Assembly (NCBI RefSeq): GCF_013376095.1
Contig: NZ_JAAMFN010000041.1
Coordinates: forward strand, 1-33,196
Direction of reading: 5' to 3'
Source of the DNA: Arthrobacter sp. SDTb3-6
GTDB lineage: Bacteria; Actinomycetota; Actinomycetes; Actinomycetales; Micrococcaceae
DNA length: 33,196 bases
Made by a program: the position numbers and the translations under genes. Below are positions 8,282 to 16,030 of this stretch, piece after piece (within the stretch, counting starts at the first letter, position 1; every line of letters starts with the position of its first letter). The notes beneath the pieces were generated by a model. The model was given only the letters and a program-made list of their open reading frames with translations. It was not told the origin of the DNA and made no database searches.

Positions 8282-9754
8282 GTGACGATTCATCAACCCG
8301 GTTCCGTCCACGATGCACCACCCCAACTGCAGCGCCAGCTCAGCAACCGGCACATCCAGTTGATTGCCATTGGCGGTGCCATCGGGACCGGACTGTTCAT
8401 GGGCTCGGGCAAGACCATCTCGGCGGCCGGGCCCTCAGTCATCTTTGTCTACATGATCATCGGCTTCATGCTGTTCTTTGTCATGCGGGCCATGGGCGAG
8501 CTCCTGCTGAGCAACCTCCACTACAAGTCGTTCAGTGACTTCGCCGCGGACCTGCTGGGCCCCTGGGCCGGATTCTTCACCGGCTGGACGTACTGGTTCT
8601 GCTGGGTGATCACCGGCATCGCCGACGTCATTGCCATCGCCGGCTATTCCCAGGAACTGTGGCCGGGGCTTCCGCTCTGGATTCCCGGCCTGGTCACGAT
8701 CGGCATCCTGCTGGTGCTGAACCTGACCACGGTCCGGGCCTTTGGCGAAACCGAATTTTGGTTTGCCCTCATCAAGATTGTTGCCATCGCCGCACTCATC
8801 ATCGTGGGCCTGTTCATGATCTTCAGCGGCTTCCACTCCAACGCCGGGGCCGCAAGCTTCACCAACCTGTGGACCCATGGCGGCTTCTTCCCGCACGAGT
8901 TCATGGGCTTCGTGGCCGGCTTCCAGATCGCCGTGTTTGCCTTCGTGGGCATTGAACTGGTGGGGACCACGGCGGCCGAGGCCAAGGACCCGGAGAAAAA
9001 CCTGCCCAAGGCCATCAACTCCATCCCCGTGCGCGTCCTGCTCTTTTACGTCGGCGCCCTGGTCATCCTGATGTCCGTGATCCCGTGGACCGAGTTTGCC
9101 GCCGGGCACAGCCCCTTCATCGCCATGTTCTCGCTGGCCGGGCTGGGCGCCGCGGCAACCGTGGTCAACCTGGTGGTGCTGACCTCCGCCATGTCCTCGG
9201 CGAACTCCGGCATCTACTCCACGTCGCGCATGGTTTACGGCCTGGCCAAGGAAGGCGACGCACCCAAGCCGTTCGGCAAGCTGTCGGGCCGCAAGGTGCC
9301 CCGCAACGCACTCTTCCTCTCCTGCGTCCTCCTTCTCTCCGGCGTGGTGCTGATGTACGCCGGTCAGGACATTGGCAAGGCCTTTGAAATGGTCACCACG
9401 GTCTCCGCAGTCTGCTTCGTGTTTGTCTGGTCGATCATCCTCGCCAGCTACCTGGCCTTCCGGCGCCGCCGGCCTGAAAAGCATGCCGAATCCGCCTTCA
9501 AGATGCCCGGCGGCATTCCCATGGTTTTTGTGGTCTTTGCCTTCTTCGCCTTTGTCCTCTGGGCACTGACGACCCAGATCGACACCCTGCTGGCCCTGCT
9601 GGTCACGCCCATCTGGTTCGTGGTGCTCGGCGTGGTCTGGTTCTTCCTGCGCAAGCGCCCCCGCCACGTGTCCCGCTACGAGACGTTCCAGGGCGAGCTG
9701 CAGTCCGAACGCGACGCGTCCGTGAAACTGCAGGGCACGAACTCCGGACACTGA
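8282..9754 (+). CDS. Amino acid permease, APC family, CycA-like (glycine/D-serine/D-alanine type)
   Basis: A 490-residue integral membrane transporter. QLSNRHIQLIAIGGAIGTGLFMGSGKTISAAGPS at residues 24-57 is the APC first-helix signature. FGETEFWFALIKIVAIAALI and the central ELVGTTAAEAKDPEKNLPKAINSIPVRVLLFY loop match the CycA/AroP/LysP branch, and CycA (D-serine/D-alanine/glycine:H+ symport) is the best fit. The start is GTG at 8282, with GGAG six bases upstream. An ATG four codons earlier overlaps that ribosome binding site and is rejected. The leader and first codons (GTG ACG ATT CA) mirror gcvP (TTG ACG ATT CA). The glycine riboswitch supports glycine as the substrate. Import or export direction is not determined by the sequence. 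Confidence 0.88.
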   Translation: MTIHQPGSVHDAPPQLQRQLSNRHIQLIAIGGAIGTGLFMGSGKTISAAGPSVIFVYMIIGFMLFFVMRAMGELLLSNLHYKSFSDFAADLLGPWAGFFTGWTYWFCWVITGIADVIAIAGYSQELWPGLPLWIPGLVTIGILLVLNLTTVRAFGETEFWFALIKIVAIAALIIVGLFMIFSGFHSNAGAASFTNLWTHGGFFPHEFMGFVAGFQIAVFAFVGIELVGTTAAEAKDPEKNLPKAINSIPVRVLLFYVGALVILMSVIPWTEFAAGHSPFIAMFSLAGLGAAATVVNLVVLTSAMSSANSGIYSTSRMVYGLAKEGDAPKPFGKLSGRKVPRNALFLSCVLLLSGVVLMYAGQDIGKAFEMVTTVSAVCFVFVWSIILASYLAFRRRRPEKHAESAFKMPGGIPMVFVVFAFFAFVLWALTTQIDTLLALLVTPIWFVVLGVVWFFLRKRPRHVSRYETFQGELQSERDASVKLQGTNSGH

Positions 9755-9773
9755 CGGCAGACACTGACGGCAA

Positions 9774-9817
9774 GGGCCGGCGGCGGGGCCGGTTTTCCGG
9801 CCGACCGCCGCCGGCCC
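9774..9817. terminator. Strong bidirectional terminator-like hairpin
   Basis: A very GC-rich stem of 19 pairs, interrupted only by a GA bulge, closes a TTTT loop (9774-9792 with 9797-9817). It lies between the convergent permease and penicillin-binding protein genes, 19 bases after the permease stop. There is no long U-tract on either strand. Confidence 0.65.
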
Positions 9818-9850
9818 GCCCTGTTTCCGGCCCACCCGTCGGCCGGAAGA

Positions 9851-11797
9851 TCAGTTCCCGGCTGCCGCCTCCAGCGCGGCCTTGGCCAGCGGGCCGCCCG
9901 TGATGGCGCCAAGGTCGCCGTCCTCGACAAAGACGGCCACGGCAATGTCGCCCTGGGCGGCAATGACCCAGGAGTGGGTGTGCGGCGGGTTGTCCGTGCC
10001 GAACTCGGCCGTGCCGGTCTTGCCGATGGCCGGGGCGCCGGGCAGGTCCGCCAGGTTGGTCAGGTAGCCCTCGGTGACGGACGCCCGCATGAGGGTGCGC
10101 AGCCCCTCGGCCTCCTTGGCGGTGACGGGCGTGCCTTCGGCGGGCTTGGCCTTGCCGTCGTGGCCGGCCACGAGCACCGGCACCACCTCGGCCCCCTTCA
10201 CGGTGGAGGAGATCAGCGTGGCCATGGCAAGCGGGGAAACCAGCACGTTGCCCTGGCCGATCATGGAGGCGGCGTGCTCGGTGCCGGCCGAGTCGCGGGG
10301 CACGGAGCCCATGAAGGCGTCCAGGCCCAGGTCGTTGGCCATCCCGATGCCCAGCGCCCCTGCCGCGTCGGCCAGCTTGTCCTGGCCCAGGTTTTGGTAC
10401 TGGGACACAAAGGCGGTGTTGCAGGAGTGTGCGATGGCCAGGGTCATGGGGATCTGGCCTTCCGCATTCACGTCGTAGCCGGGGGCGTTGAAGAACTTCT
10501 TGCCGTCCGCCGTGAATTCGGGCGTGCAGCTGAGCGTGGACTGCGGGTTCCTCCCTTCCCGGAACAGGCCCAGGGACGTGGCGATCTTGAACGTGGACCC
10601 CGGGGCGTAGCGGCCCAGGAAGGCCGTGTTGTAACCGTTGCTGTCGGGCCCGTTGGCGGCGGCCAGGATGGCGCCGGTGGAGGGCTTCATGATGACGATG
10701 GAGCTGGGCGTCTTGACGTCCGCCAGGGCATCCTCGGCGGCCGTCTGCAGCGCGGGCACCAGGGTGGTCTTTACGTCCCTGCCGTTGATGGGTGCCTGCG
10801 TGAACAGCTCCTTCGCAGCGGCGGCGGGACCGGCGGCCGGGGCCCCGGCGCCGGGCGTCGGGGTGGCGGTCGGCGTGGCGGCGGCCCCGGGCACGGCCTC
10901 GATGGTGACGCCCGGGGTGCCGGCGAGCTGGGCGTCAAAGGATGCCTGCAGCCCGCTGCCGCCCACCACCTGCCCGGCCACCACCTTGCCGTTGGACTTT
11001 TTGATGTCCTCCGCGGTGGCCTCGTGGACCGCACCGAGGACCGCCTGGGCGAAGGTGCGCGACGGCGCCAGCGGCAGTGTGCCCGGCGTGGCCAGGAAGC
11101 CCTTGATGCCCTTGAGCTTCGCCTGGTCCAGCGCGGAGTAGGCCTCCGCACGCAGGGTGATGGCGTCCACGAATGCCACGGGGCCGTAGGCCTTGACCTT
11201 GGCCAGGTAGGCGGCCGGGTCAATGTCGACGACGGCGGCCAGCGCCGTGGCGGAGGCCTGGGCCTGGGCGTCGGTGAGTCCGTCCTTGTTGATGCCCAGG
11301 GTCTCCACGGGCCGGTCCTTGACAATGGCCTGGCCGTCGGCGGCCAGGATGCCCGCCCGCTGGGGATGGCTGGTGGAGATCTTCAACTGGTCCCCGGCCG
11401 CGAGCTGGGGCGCCACGATGGACGGGTTCCAGGTGACGGTCCAGCCGTCGCCGTTGCGTTTCATGTCCGCGGCCGTCTTGTACGTCCACGGCTTCGCCAC
11501 ATTCGGGATGGTCCACGAATAGCCCAGGGAGACGCGCGCGGTGTTGTCCGCCTTGACCGCGACGCCGTCCACGGTGACCTTGGGCCACACCGGGCCCATC
11601 CCCTTCGACAGTCCGGTCAGCTCCTTTTGCACCTCCGCGGCCGGCTGGTCGAAGGCCACGGAACCCACCGTGTGGGTGGAGAGCGCAGCTGCAAGGGCCT
11701 TGGCGGTGGCGGTGCCGTCGTCCTTCGGCGCGGAGCAGGCGGCCCCGGCCAGGACCAGTGAGAGGACGGACAGGAGACCCGCGGCACGACGAAGCAT
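9851..11797 (-). CDS. Class B penicillin-binding protein with MecA_N/NTF2-like N-terminal domain
   Basis: A 648-residue exported transpeptidase for peptidoglycan cross-linking. Residues 1-21 form a signal sequence ending LAGAAC, a loose lipobox, so a lipoprotein anchor at Cys21 is possible. An NTF2-like domain (about 30-130) and a dimerisation-type domain (about 140-300) precede the transpeptidase. The active-site motifs are complete: STFK (Ser401, Lys404), SCN (458-460) and KTGTAE (593-598). An Ala/Pro/Thr/Gly-rich linker at 305-330 separates the two halves, longer than I would expect for this family. The domain order resembles PBP2a-like proteins. It follows the MFS gene by 86 bases on the same strand but has no obvious functional link to it. 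Confidence 0.88.
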   Translation of the reverse strand: MLRRAAGLLSVLSLVLAGAACSAPKDDGTATAKALAAALSTHTVGSVAFDQPAAEVQKELTGLSKGMGPVWPKVTVDGVAVKADNTARVSLGYSWTIPNVAKPWTYKTAADMKRNGDGWTVTWNPSIVAPQLAAGDQLKISTSHPQRAGILAADGQAIVKDRPVETLGINKDGLTDAQAQASATALAAVVDIDPAAYLAKVKAYGPVAFVDAITLRAEAYSALDQAKLKGIKGFLATPGTLPLAPSRTFAQAVLGAVHEATAEDIKKSNGKVVAGQVVGGSGLQASFDAQLAGTPGVTIEAVPGAAATPTATPTPGAGAPAAGPAAAAKELFTQAPINGRDVKTTLVPALQTAAEDALADVKTPSSIVIMKPSTGAILAAANGPDSNGYNTAFLGRYAPGSTFKIATSLGLFREGRNPQSTLSCTPEFTADGKKFFNAPGYDVNAEGQIPMTLAIAHSCNTAFVSQYQNLGQDKLADAAGALGIGMANDLGLDAFMGSVPRDSAGTEHAASMIGQGNVLVSPLAMATLISSTVKGAEVVPVLVAGHDGKAKPAEGTPVTAKEAEGLRTLMRASVTEGYLTNLADLPGAPAIGKTGTAEFGTDNPPHTHSWVIAAQGDIAVAVFVEDGDLGAITGGPLAKAALEAAAGN

Positions 11798-11883
11798 GAA
11801 ACCCCTAGCGTTGATGGTGTGCCCAGCTTACCGATAAAGCGGGGACACCCAACGCCCGATGCGCGGCAGGCCGGGCCCGCCGC

Positions 11884-13317
11884 TCAGCCGTTGCAGGCGA
11901 AGCGCTGCTGCAGGCGCGTTGCGGTGCTGTCCGGGTTCAGCAGCAGGATGCAGCCGATCCCGACGACCACGAGATAAACGCCGATCATGGTGAAGGACGT
12001 GTTCATGCCGTGCGTCAGCAAGGTGATCATGTGGGCGCTCTCGGGCACGCCCTTGGCAGAGGGCCGGTATCCCGTGTTGTCCATCAGCATGCCCACCATG
12101 GCCGGGGCAATGACGCCGCCCAGGGACGCCAGGCCCGTGAGCGTGGCCATGACGGCGGCACGCTGCCGGGAGCCGACGCAGAAGGCCACCGCGGTCGGTG
12201 CCAGCGGGAAGACCAGGGCCAGGCCCGCGGCGACGGTCAGCAGCGACACCGCAATGAAGCCGTGGGTATGTGGCAGGACCAGGAAGCTGGCCCCGGACAG
12301 CAGCAGGGCAGCGCCGAAGAGGGCGCCCAGTGCCCACCGCACGGTGACGCCCCGGCACATGAGGAACCGCGAGGAATAGCCCAGCACCATGAGCGTCAGC
12401 GCGCCGACGGCCCACGGGAGCGTGGAGACGACGCCAATCATCTCCGGGCCCAGGGACACAACGGACGACAGGTACTTCGGCGACCAGGTGGTCAGGAAGC
12501 CCTGGGCCCAAAAGCAGCCGGCACCTGCCAACACGGCCGCCACGAACATGCCGCTGCCCAGCACCCTGCGGATGGGGACCACCTGCAGCAGGTCCGCCCG
12601 GTCCGTGATGCTGGCGCCGGCAGGCTTCAAGGGCGCCTGGTCCGCTCCCGGGGCCGCCTCCGCAAGGCCCTTGGACTGCGAGTGGTGGCTGTACGGGCCT
12701 TCCCGGCCGACCAGCAGCCAGCACAATGTCCAGGCCAGGCCGGCCAGGCCGAGGAAGCCGAAGGCCCAGCGCCAGCCGAGGGCCGGGTTCACAATGATCC
12801 ACATGAGGATGGGCGCGGCGATGATGGGGCCGAGCGTGGAACCGATGGCGATGAGGCTGCTGGGCAGGCCGCGCTCCTTGGCGGGGAACCAGCCATGGAC
12901 GTTTTGCAGCGTGATGGGCGTGGCCGGACCTTCCGCGGCGCCCAGCAGGATCCGGGCGACGAGCAGCACGGCCGCACCTCCGCCCAACAGCATGGGGAAC
13001 TGCAGCACGGCCCAGCACACGCCCATGGACACGATGATCCAGCGCGTCGGCACGCGTCCTGCCAGGAACCCCACGAGGACCGCGGAAATGGCAAAGAGGA
13101 AGAAGAAGGCGCTGCCGATGAAGCCAAACTGGCCAGCTGTTAGGCCCAGGTCGCGCATGGCCGAGTCGGCCACCAGGCCAAGCACGGCCTTGTCGGCAAA
13201 GTTGATGATCTGGAAAACCACCAGGGCCCCGGTCACCAGCCAGGCCCGGCGGTTCATGCGTCCGTGGGCGACCGCTGCCCGGAGTGTGTGTGGGGGAATC
13301 TCGCTTCGTACTGTCAT
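11884..13317 (-). CDS. MFS transporter, ACS (anion:cation symporter)-like
   Basis: A 477-residue 12-helix permease. NFADKAVLGLVADSAMRDLGLTAGQFGFIGSAFF, ILLGAAEGPATPITLQNVHGWFPAKERGLPSSLIAIGST and GWRWAFGFLGLAGLAWTLCWL are typical of the ACS branch, which imports organic acid anions. The substrate is not evident. Its ATG overlaps the stop of the MBL-fold gene by four bases (ATGA), so the two are co-translated. It probably imports, or exports a product of, the substrate of that hydrolase. Confidence 0.85.
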   Translation of the reverse strand: MTVRSEIPPHTLRAAVAHGRMNRRAWLVTGALVVFQIINFADKAVLGLVADSAMRDLGLTAGQFGFIGSAFFFLFAISAVLVGFLAGRVPTRWIIVSMGVCWAVLQFPMLLGGGAAVLLVARILLGAAEGPATPITLQNVHGWFPAKERGLPSSLIAIGSTLGPIIAAPILMWIIVNPALGWRWAFGFLGLAGLAWTLCWLLVGREGPYSHHSQSKGLAEAAPGADQAPLKPAGASITDRADLLQVVPIRRVLGSGMFVAAVLAGAGCFWAQGFLTTWSPKYLSSVVSLGPEMIGVVSTLPWAVGALTLMVLGYSSRFLMCRGVTVRWALGALFGAALLLSGASFLVLPHTHGFIAVSLLTVAAGLALVFPLAPTAVAFCVGSRQRAAVMATLTGLASLGGVIAPAMVGMLMDNTGYRPSAKGVPESAHMITLLTHGMNTSFTMIGVYLVVVGIGCILLLNPDSTATRLQQRFACNG

Positions 13318-14375
13318 GGCATGGCACCTGTCTTCATTGTCAGTCTGCTGATGGTGGTGAAGTCCGCCCCCACGGGGAACATATCGTTGTCTTCTGCGAT
13401 GGACACCTGGCCGGCGAAGTCTGCACGCACTGCCAGGAGCATTTTCGCCAGGTCCGCCGCCCCGGGCGTATTGGGCACAATGTGGTGCAGGACCAGGGCG
13501 CCGACGCCGGCGGCCCGGGCCACCAGGCCCACCTGGCCATAGGGCGTGTGCGACTCCTTGAGGTGTTCGATGATGCCGGCCCGGGCGGGGCCGTCGGGGA
13601 AGGTGGCAACAATGGCCTCGAGGTCAATCACCTCGTGGAGCAAAAGGTCCGCCCCCTCGGCCAGGCGGATGCAGTTTTCCGAATAGGCGGTGTCGCCGGA
13701 AACCACCACTGAGCCGTAGGCGGAGTCGAACCGGAAGCCGAAGGCGGGGAAGCACAGCCGGTGGTCGACGAGGATGGCGGTGACCACCACCAACTCGTCG
13801 CGGTAAATTTCAAACGGCTCCATGTGCGGATGGCGGGCCGTGACCGGATCGGCGTTGGCCGCGTCCGGGATGGCGATGTCATGGGCCGTGATCCACGCGT
13901 GCGGATCCCCGCGCCCCTCATCGGCCATGCGGACGGCCACGTCCGAGGCGAACACGGTGTCAAGCAGGGCATCCACCATTTCAACCGTCCCGGACATCCG
14001 CCGTCCGCCGAGCCGGGCGGCAATGGCCCGTGACTGTTCTTCATCCAGGGCCGGCGGCCGGGACGGGCGGCCGGGCCCGAACACGTGGACGGGGCGTGAA
14101 AACGATTCGCCGGGCACTTCCCACCCCGTGACCAAAAAGGAGCCGAGGTCGTAGATGTGGTCGGAGTGCTGGTGGGTCAGAAAGATGCCCCTCAACCCGT
14201 CCCAGCGGCACTCGTTGCGGTAGTTGCGGATGCTGCCCATGCCGCAGTCCACCACGTAGGTGGCGCCGTCGACGGTGATGGCGGTGCTGGTGCCGGCGCG
14301 TCCGCTGGAGACGATGGGGCCGCCGCCGGTTCCCAGCGTGCGGACCGTCATTCCCTTCGGGCTTGAAGTGCTCAT
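13314..14375 (-). CDS. MBL-fold metallo-hydrolase, RNase Z/arylsulfatase-like
   Basis: A 353-residue cytoplasmic hydrolase of the metallo-beta-lactamase fold. The HxHxDH zinc motif is LTHQHSDHIYD (His68, His70, Asp72, His73), with VVVSGDTAYSENC and LHEVID supplying later ligands and VLHHIVP near the C-terminus. The sequence is closest to the RNase Z/AtsA-like group, many of which are small-molecule hydrolases in catabolic clusters, not RNases. GAGG lies eight bases before the ATG. It is first in a two-gene unit with the MFS transporter and divergent from the cupin gene. The substrate is unknown; an ester, lactone or cyclic amide is possible. Confidence 0.82.
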   Translation of the reverse strand: MSTSSPKGMTVRTLGTGGGPIVSSGRAGTSTAITVDGATYVVDCGMGSIRNYRNECRWDGLRGIFLTHQHSDHIYDLGSFLVTGWEVPGESFSRPVHVFGPGRPSRPPALDEEQSRAIAARLGGRRMSGTVEMVDALLDTVFASDVAVRMADEGRGDPHAWITAHDIAIPDAANADPVTARHPHMEPFEIYRDELVVVTAILVDHRLCFPAFGFRFDSAYGSVVVSGDTAYSENCIRLAEGADLLLHEVIDLEAIVATFPDGPARAGIIEHLKESHTPYGQVGLVARAAGVGALVLHHIVPNTPGAADLAKMLLAVRADFAGQVSIAEDNDMFPVGADFTTISRLTMKTGAMP

Positions 14376-14459
14376 GGATGGTGCCTCGATTCAGGGGGAG
14401 ATGTTGTGGGGAGGGTGTCCGGCCAACGCGGTAAACGCGGTTGCGGTGATGTGAGCTAC

Positions 14460-14488
14460 AGCATATGCAGTGTTTTTCGCGATCGCAA
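14460..14488 (-). promoter_or_regulatory. Probable promoter of the MBL-MFS unit
   Basis: On the minus strand, TTGCGA (14488-14483) and TATGCT (14465-14460) are 17 bases apart, with a TGCA just before the -10. The -35 is partly inside the 14-bp palindrome at 14485-14498. Confidence 0.45.
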
Positions 14489-14498
14489 TAGCTATTGC
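14485..14498. promoter_or_regulatory. Perfect 14-bp palindrome, candidate operator
   Basis: GCAATAGCTATTGC is a perfect inverted repeat in the 181-base divergent region between the MBL-fold and cupin genes. It overlaps the predicted minus-strand -35. On the other side it abuts AT-rich DNA (TATATT, 14500-14505) that could serve the cupin promoter. The binding protein is unknown, and this motif differs from the PaaX-like boxes elsewhere in the window. Confidence 0.5.
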
Positions 14499-14556
14499 AT
14501 ATATTGTTCCGTCCGTGGCATGCTGGCTTCATCACCAGCCCGATGAAAGGAACACC

Positions 14557-15042
14557 ATGGAAATCCAGACCGGCGAGGAAATAATCCTGGGGAACTTGCC
14601 CAAGGGCATCACCCTGGCCAGCGAGGCCTACGGCAACAAGACTTGGAATGTCCTGGGCCACACGTACCTGGCCAAGGTTGAGAGCGCATCAAGCTTTGCG
14701 TGGCTGTCCCTGGATCCCACCGGGACGGGTGTCCCGCCCCATGTGCACCCCACCCAGGACGAACACATTTACATCATGGAAGGCGTCTATACGCTCTACC
14801 TTGACGGTGAATGGACGACGGCGGGCCCCGGCGACACCGTCCGCATGCCCATGGGCCTCCCCCACGCCTACTACAACAAGGGGGAAACGCCCGGCAAGTC
14901 GCTCTTTTGGGTCAGCCCCTCCGGCAGCCTGTCAACGTTGTTTGGCAAGCTCCACAACCTGACCGACCCCGAGGAAGTGGTGCGCATTTCGGCCCTGTAC
15001 GACGTCAACTTCCTGCCGCCGGGCGCCGTTCCCGGGGCGTAG
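14557..15042 (+). CDS. Single-domain cupin protein, probably metal binding
   Basis: A 161-residue beta-barrel protein with both classical cupin motifs intact. Motif 1 fits G-X5-HXH-X4-E-X6-G with His62, His64, Glu69 and Gly76. Motif 2 fits G-X5-PXG-X2-H-X3-N with Gly92, Pro98, Gly100, His103 and Asn107. A metal-dependent dioxygenase or isomerase of the quercetinase-like type is possible but not proven. The ATG at 14557 has AAAGGA upstream; the frame is open earlier but unsupported. It is divergent from the MBL gene and followed by the alpha/beta hydrolase. Confidence 0.82.
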   Translation: MEIQTGEEIILGNLPKGITLASEAYGNKTWNVLGHTYLAKVESASSFAWLSLDPTGTGVPPHVHPTQDEHIYIMEGVYTLYLDGEWTTAGPGDTVRMPMGLPHAYYNKGETPGKSLFWVSPSGSLSTLFGKLHNLTDPEEVVRISALYDVNFLPPGAVPGA

Positions 15043-15049
15043 CCCGCCC

Positions 15050-15083
15050 GGCGGCGGCAGGGACCATGGTGCCTGCCGCCGCC
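15050..15083 (+). other. Hairpin between cupin and hydrolase genes
   Basis: A perfect 12-bp stem (15050-15061 with 15072-15083) closes a 10-base loop containing CCATGG, eight bases after the cupin stop. No U-tract follows. It may attenuate or stabilise the transcript between the two genes. Confidence 0.4.
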
Positions 15084-15148
15084 TTGAGCCACTTCAGCGA
15101 CCGGCCACGGCAGCATCTTCTCCGGGCCACGAACGCAGGGAGAAACGC

Positions 15149-16030
15149 ATGAGCGTCAAACAACGGGAGCGCTTCACCATCCGGTATGGCACGGGCGGCG
15201 GGCAACATGTCCACTGCCTGCCTGCCCTTGGGCGTCCCGGCGCCGCCGCACACGGGACGGTGCTGCTGGTCCACGGCGGATACTGGCGCGCACAATTCGA
15301 CGCCGGCCTCATGGAACCGCTCGCCGCCGAGTTCCAGCGGCGGGGCTGGCAGGTCGGCAATGTTGAATACCGCCGCCACGGCAACGGCGGCGGGTGGCCG
15401 GAAACCATCGAGGACGTCCGGGCCGCGGTCCGCGCCATCACCGGGACTCCATGGTGCCGCGCCGCGCCCGGTCCGGTGGTGGGCGTGGGGCACTCCGTGG
15501 GCGGCCAGCTGGCGCTGCTCGCCGCGTCCGGGCTGGACGCCGTGGTCGCCCTGGCACCCGTGACGGATACCGCACGCACCTTCCACGAACGGCTGGGCGA
15601 AGACGCCGCTGCGGAGTTCTTTGGCGCAGGCCCGCGGGAACTGCCCGAACAGTATGCGGATTCCTCACCCGTGCGGCAGTTGCCCCTCGGCATTCCCGCG
15701 CTGGTGGTCCACGGCGCCAATGACGCGCGCGTGCCCGTCAGCCACTCGCTCGACTACGTGCGGGCCGCGCGCAGCGCGGGTGACCGCATCACCCTCCTGG
15801 AGCCCGCCGACCTTGGCCATCTGGCCGCGATCAGCCCCACGGCCGGTCACTGGGACGCCGTACTCACCTGGCTGGGCTCCCTCGCGGATGGGAAGGCACC
15901 CAACAAGTCCTGGGCGTGGGCCCGTGCCACCCCGGCAATCAGCCCGTGGACATCCAGGAATGCCTTCTTGGCCAGCGGGGCCTTCCAACCATCAGGCAGG
16001 TATTCAAACGGCAGGTTGGGGTCCCGGTAG
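15149..16030 (+). CDS. Alpha/beta hydrolase, arylformamidase-like (HGGYW motif)
   Basis: Encodes 293 residues. The catalytic set of the alpha/beta fold is visible: oxyanion motif HGGYW at 42-46, nucleophile elbow GHSVGG with Ser116, acid Asp192 in HGANDARVP, and His224 in DLGHLAAI. HGGYW is typical of kynurenine formamidases and related aryl-amidases. N-acetylanthranilate amidase (Amq) of the quinaldine pathway is a comparable alpha/beta hydrolase. An amidase releasing anthranilate or kynurenine from an N-acyl form would fit this locus, but the substrate is inferred. GGGAG precedes the ATG. The fold should end near residue 247; the last 46 residues are read antisense through the 3' end of the convergent PaaX gene and are probably a nonconserved tail. 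Confidence 0.8.
   Translation: MSVKQRERFTIRYGTGGGQHVHCLPALGRPGAAAHGTVLLVHGGYWRAQFDAGLMEPLAAEFQRRGWQVGNVEYRRHGNGGGWPETIEDVRAAVRAITGTPWCRAAPGPVVGVGHSVGGQLALLAASGLDAVVALAPVTDTARTFHERLGEDAAAEFFGAGPRELPEQYADSSPVRQLPLGIPALVVHGANDARVPVSHSLDYVRAARSAGDRITLLEPADLGHLAAISPTAGHWDAVLTWLGSLADGKAPNKSWAWARATPAISPWTSRNAFLASGAFQPSGRYSNGRLGSR

Noticed and set aside
13314-14375. PqsE-like 2-aminobenzoylacetyl-CoA thioesterase for the MBL-fold protein
   Set aside because: It shares only the metal-binding fold. The sequence looks closer to RNase Z/AtsA-like hydrolases, and nothing specific supports a thioesterase role.
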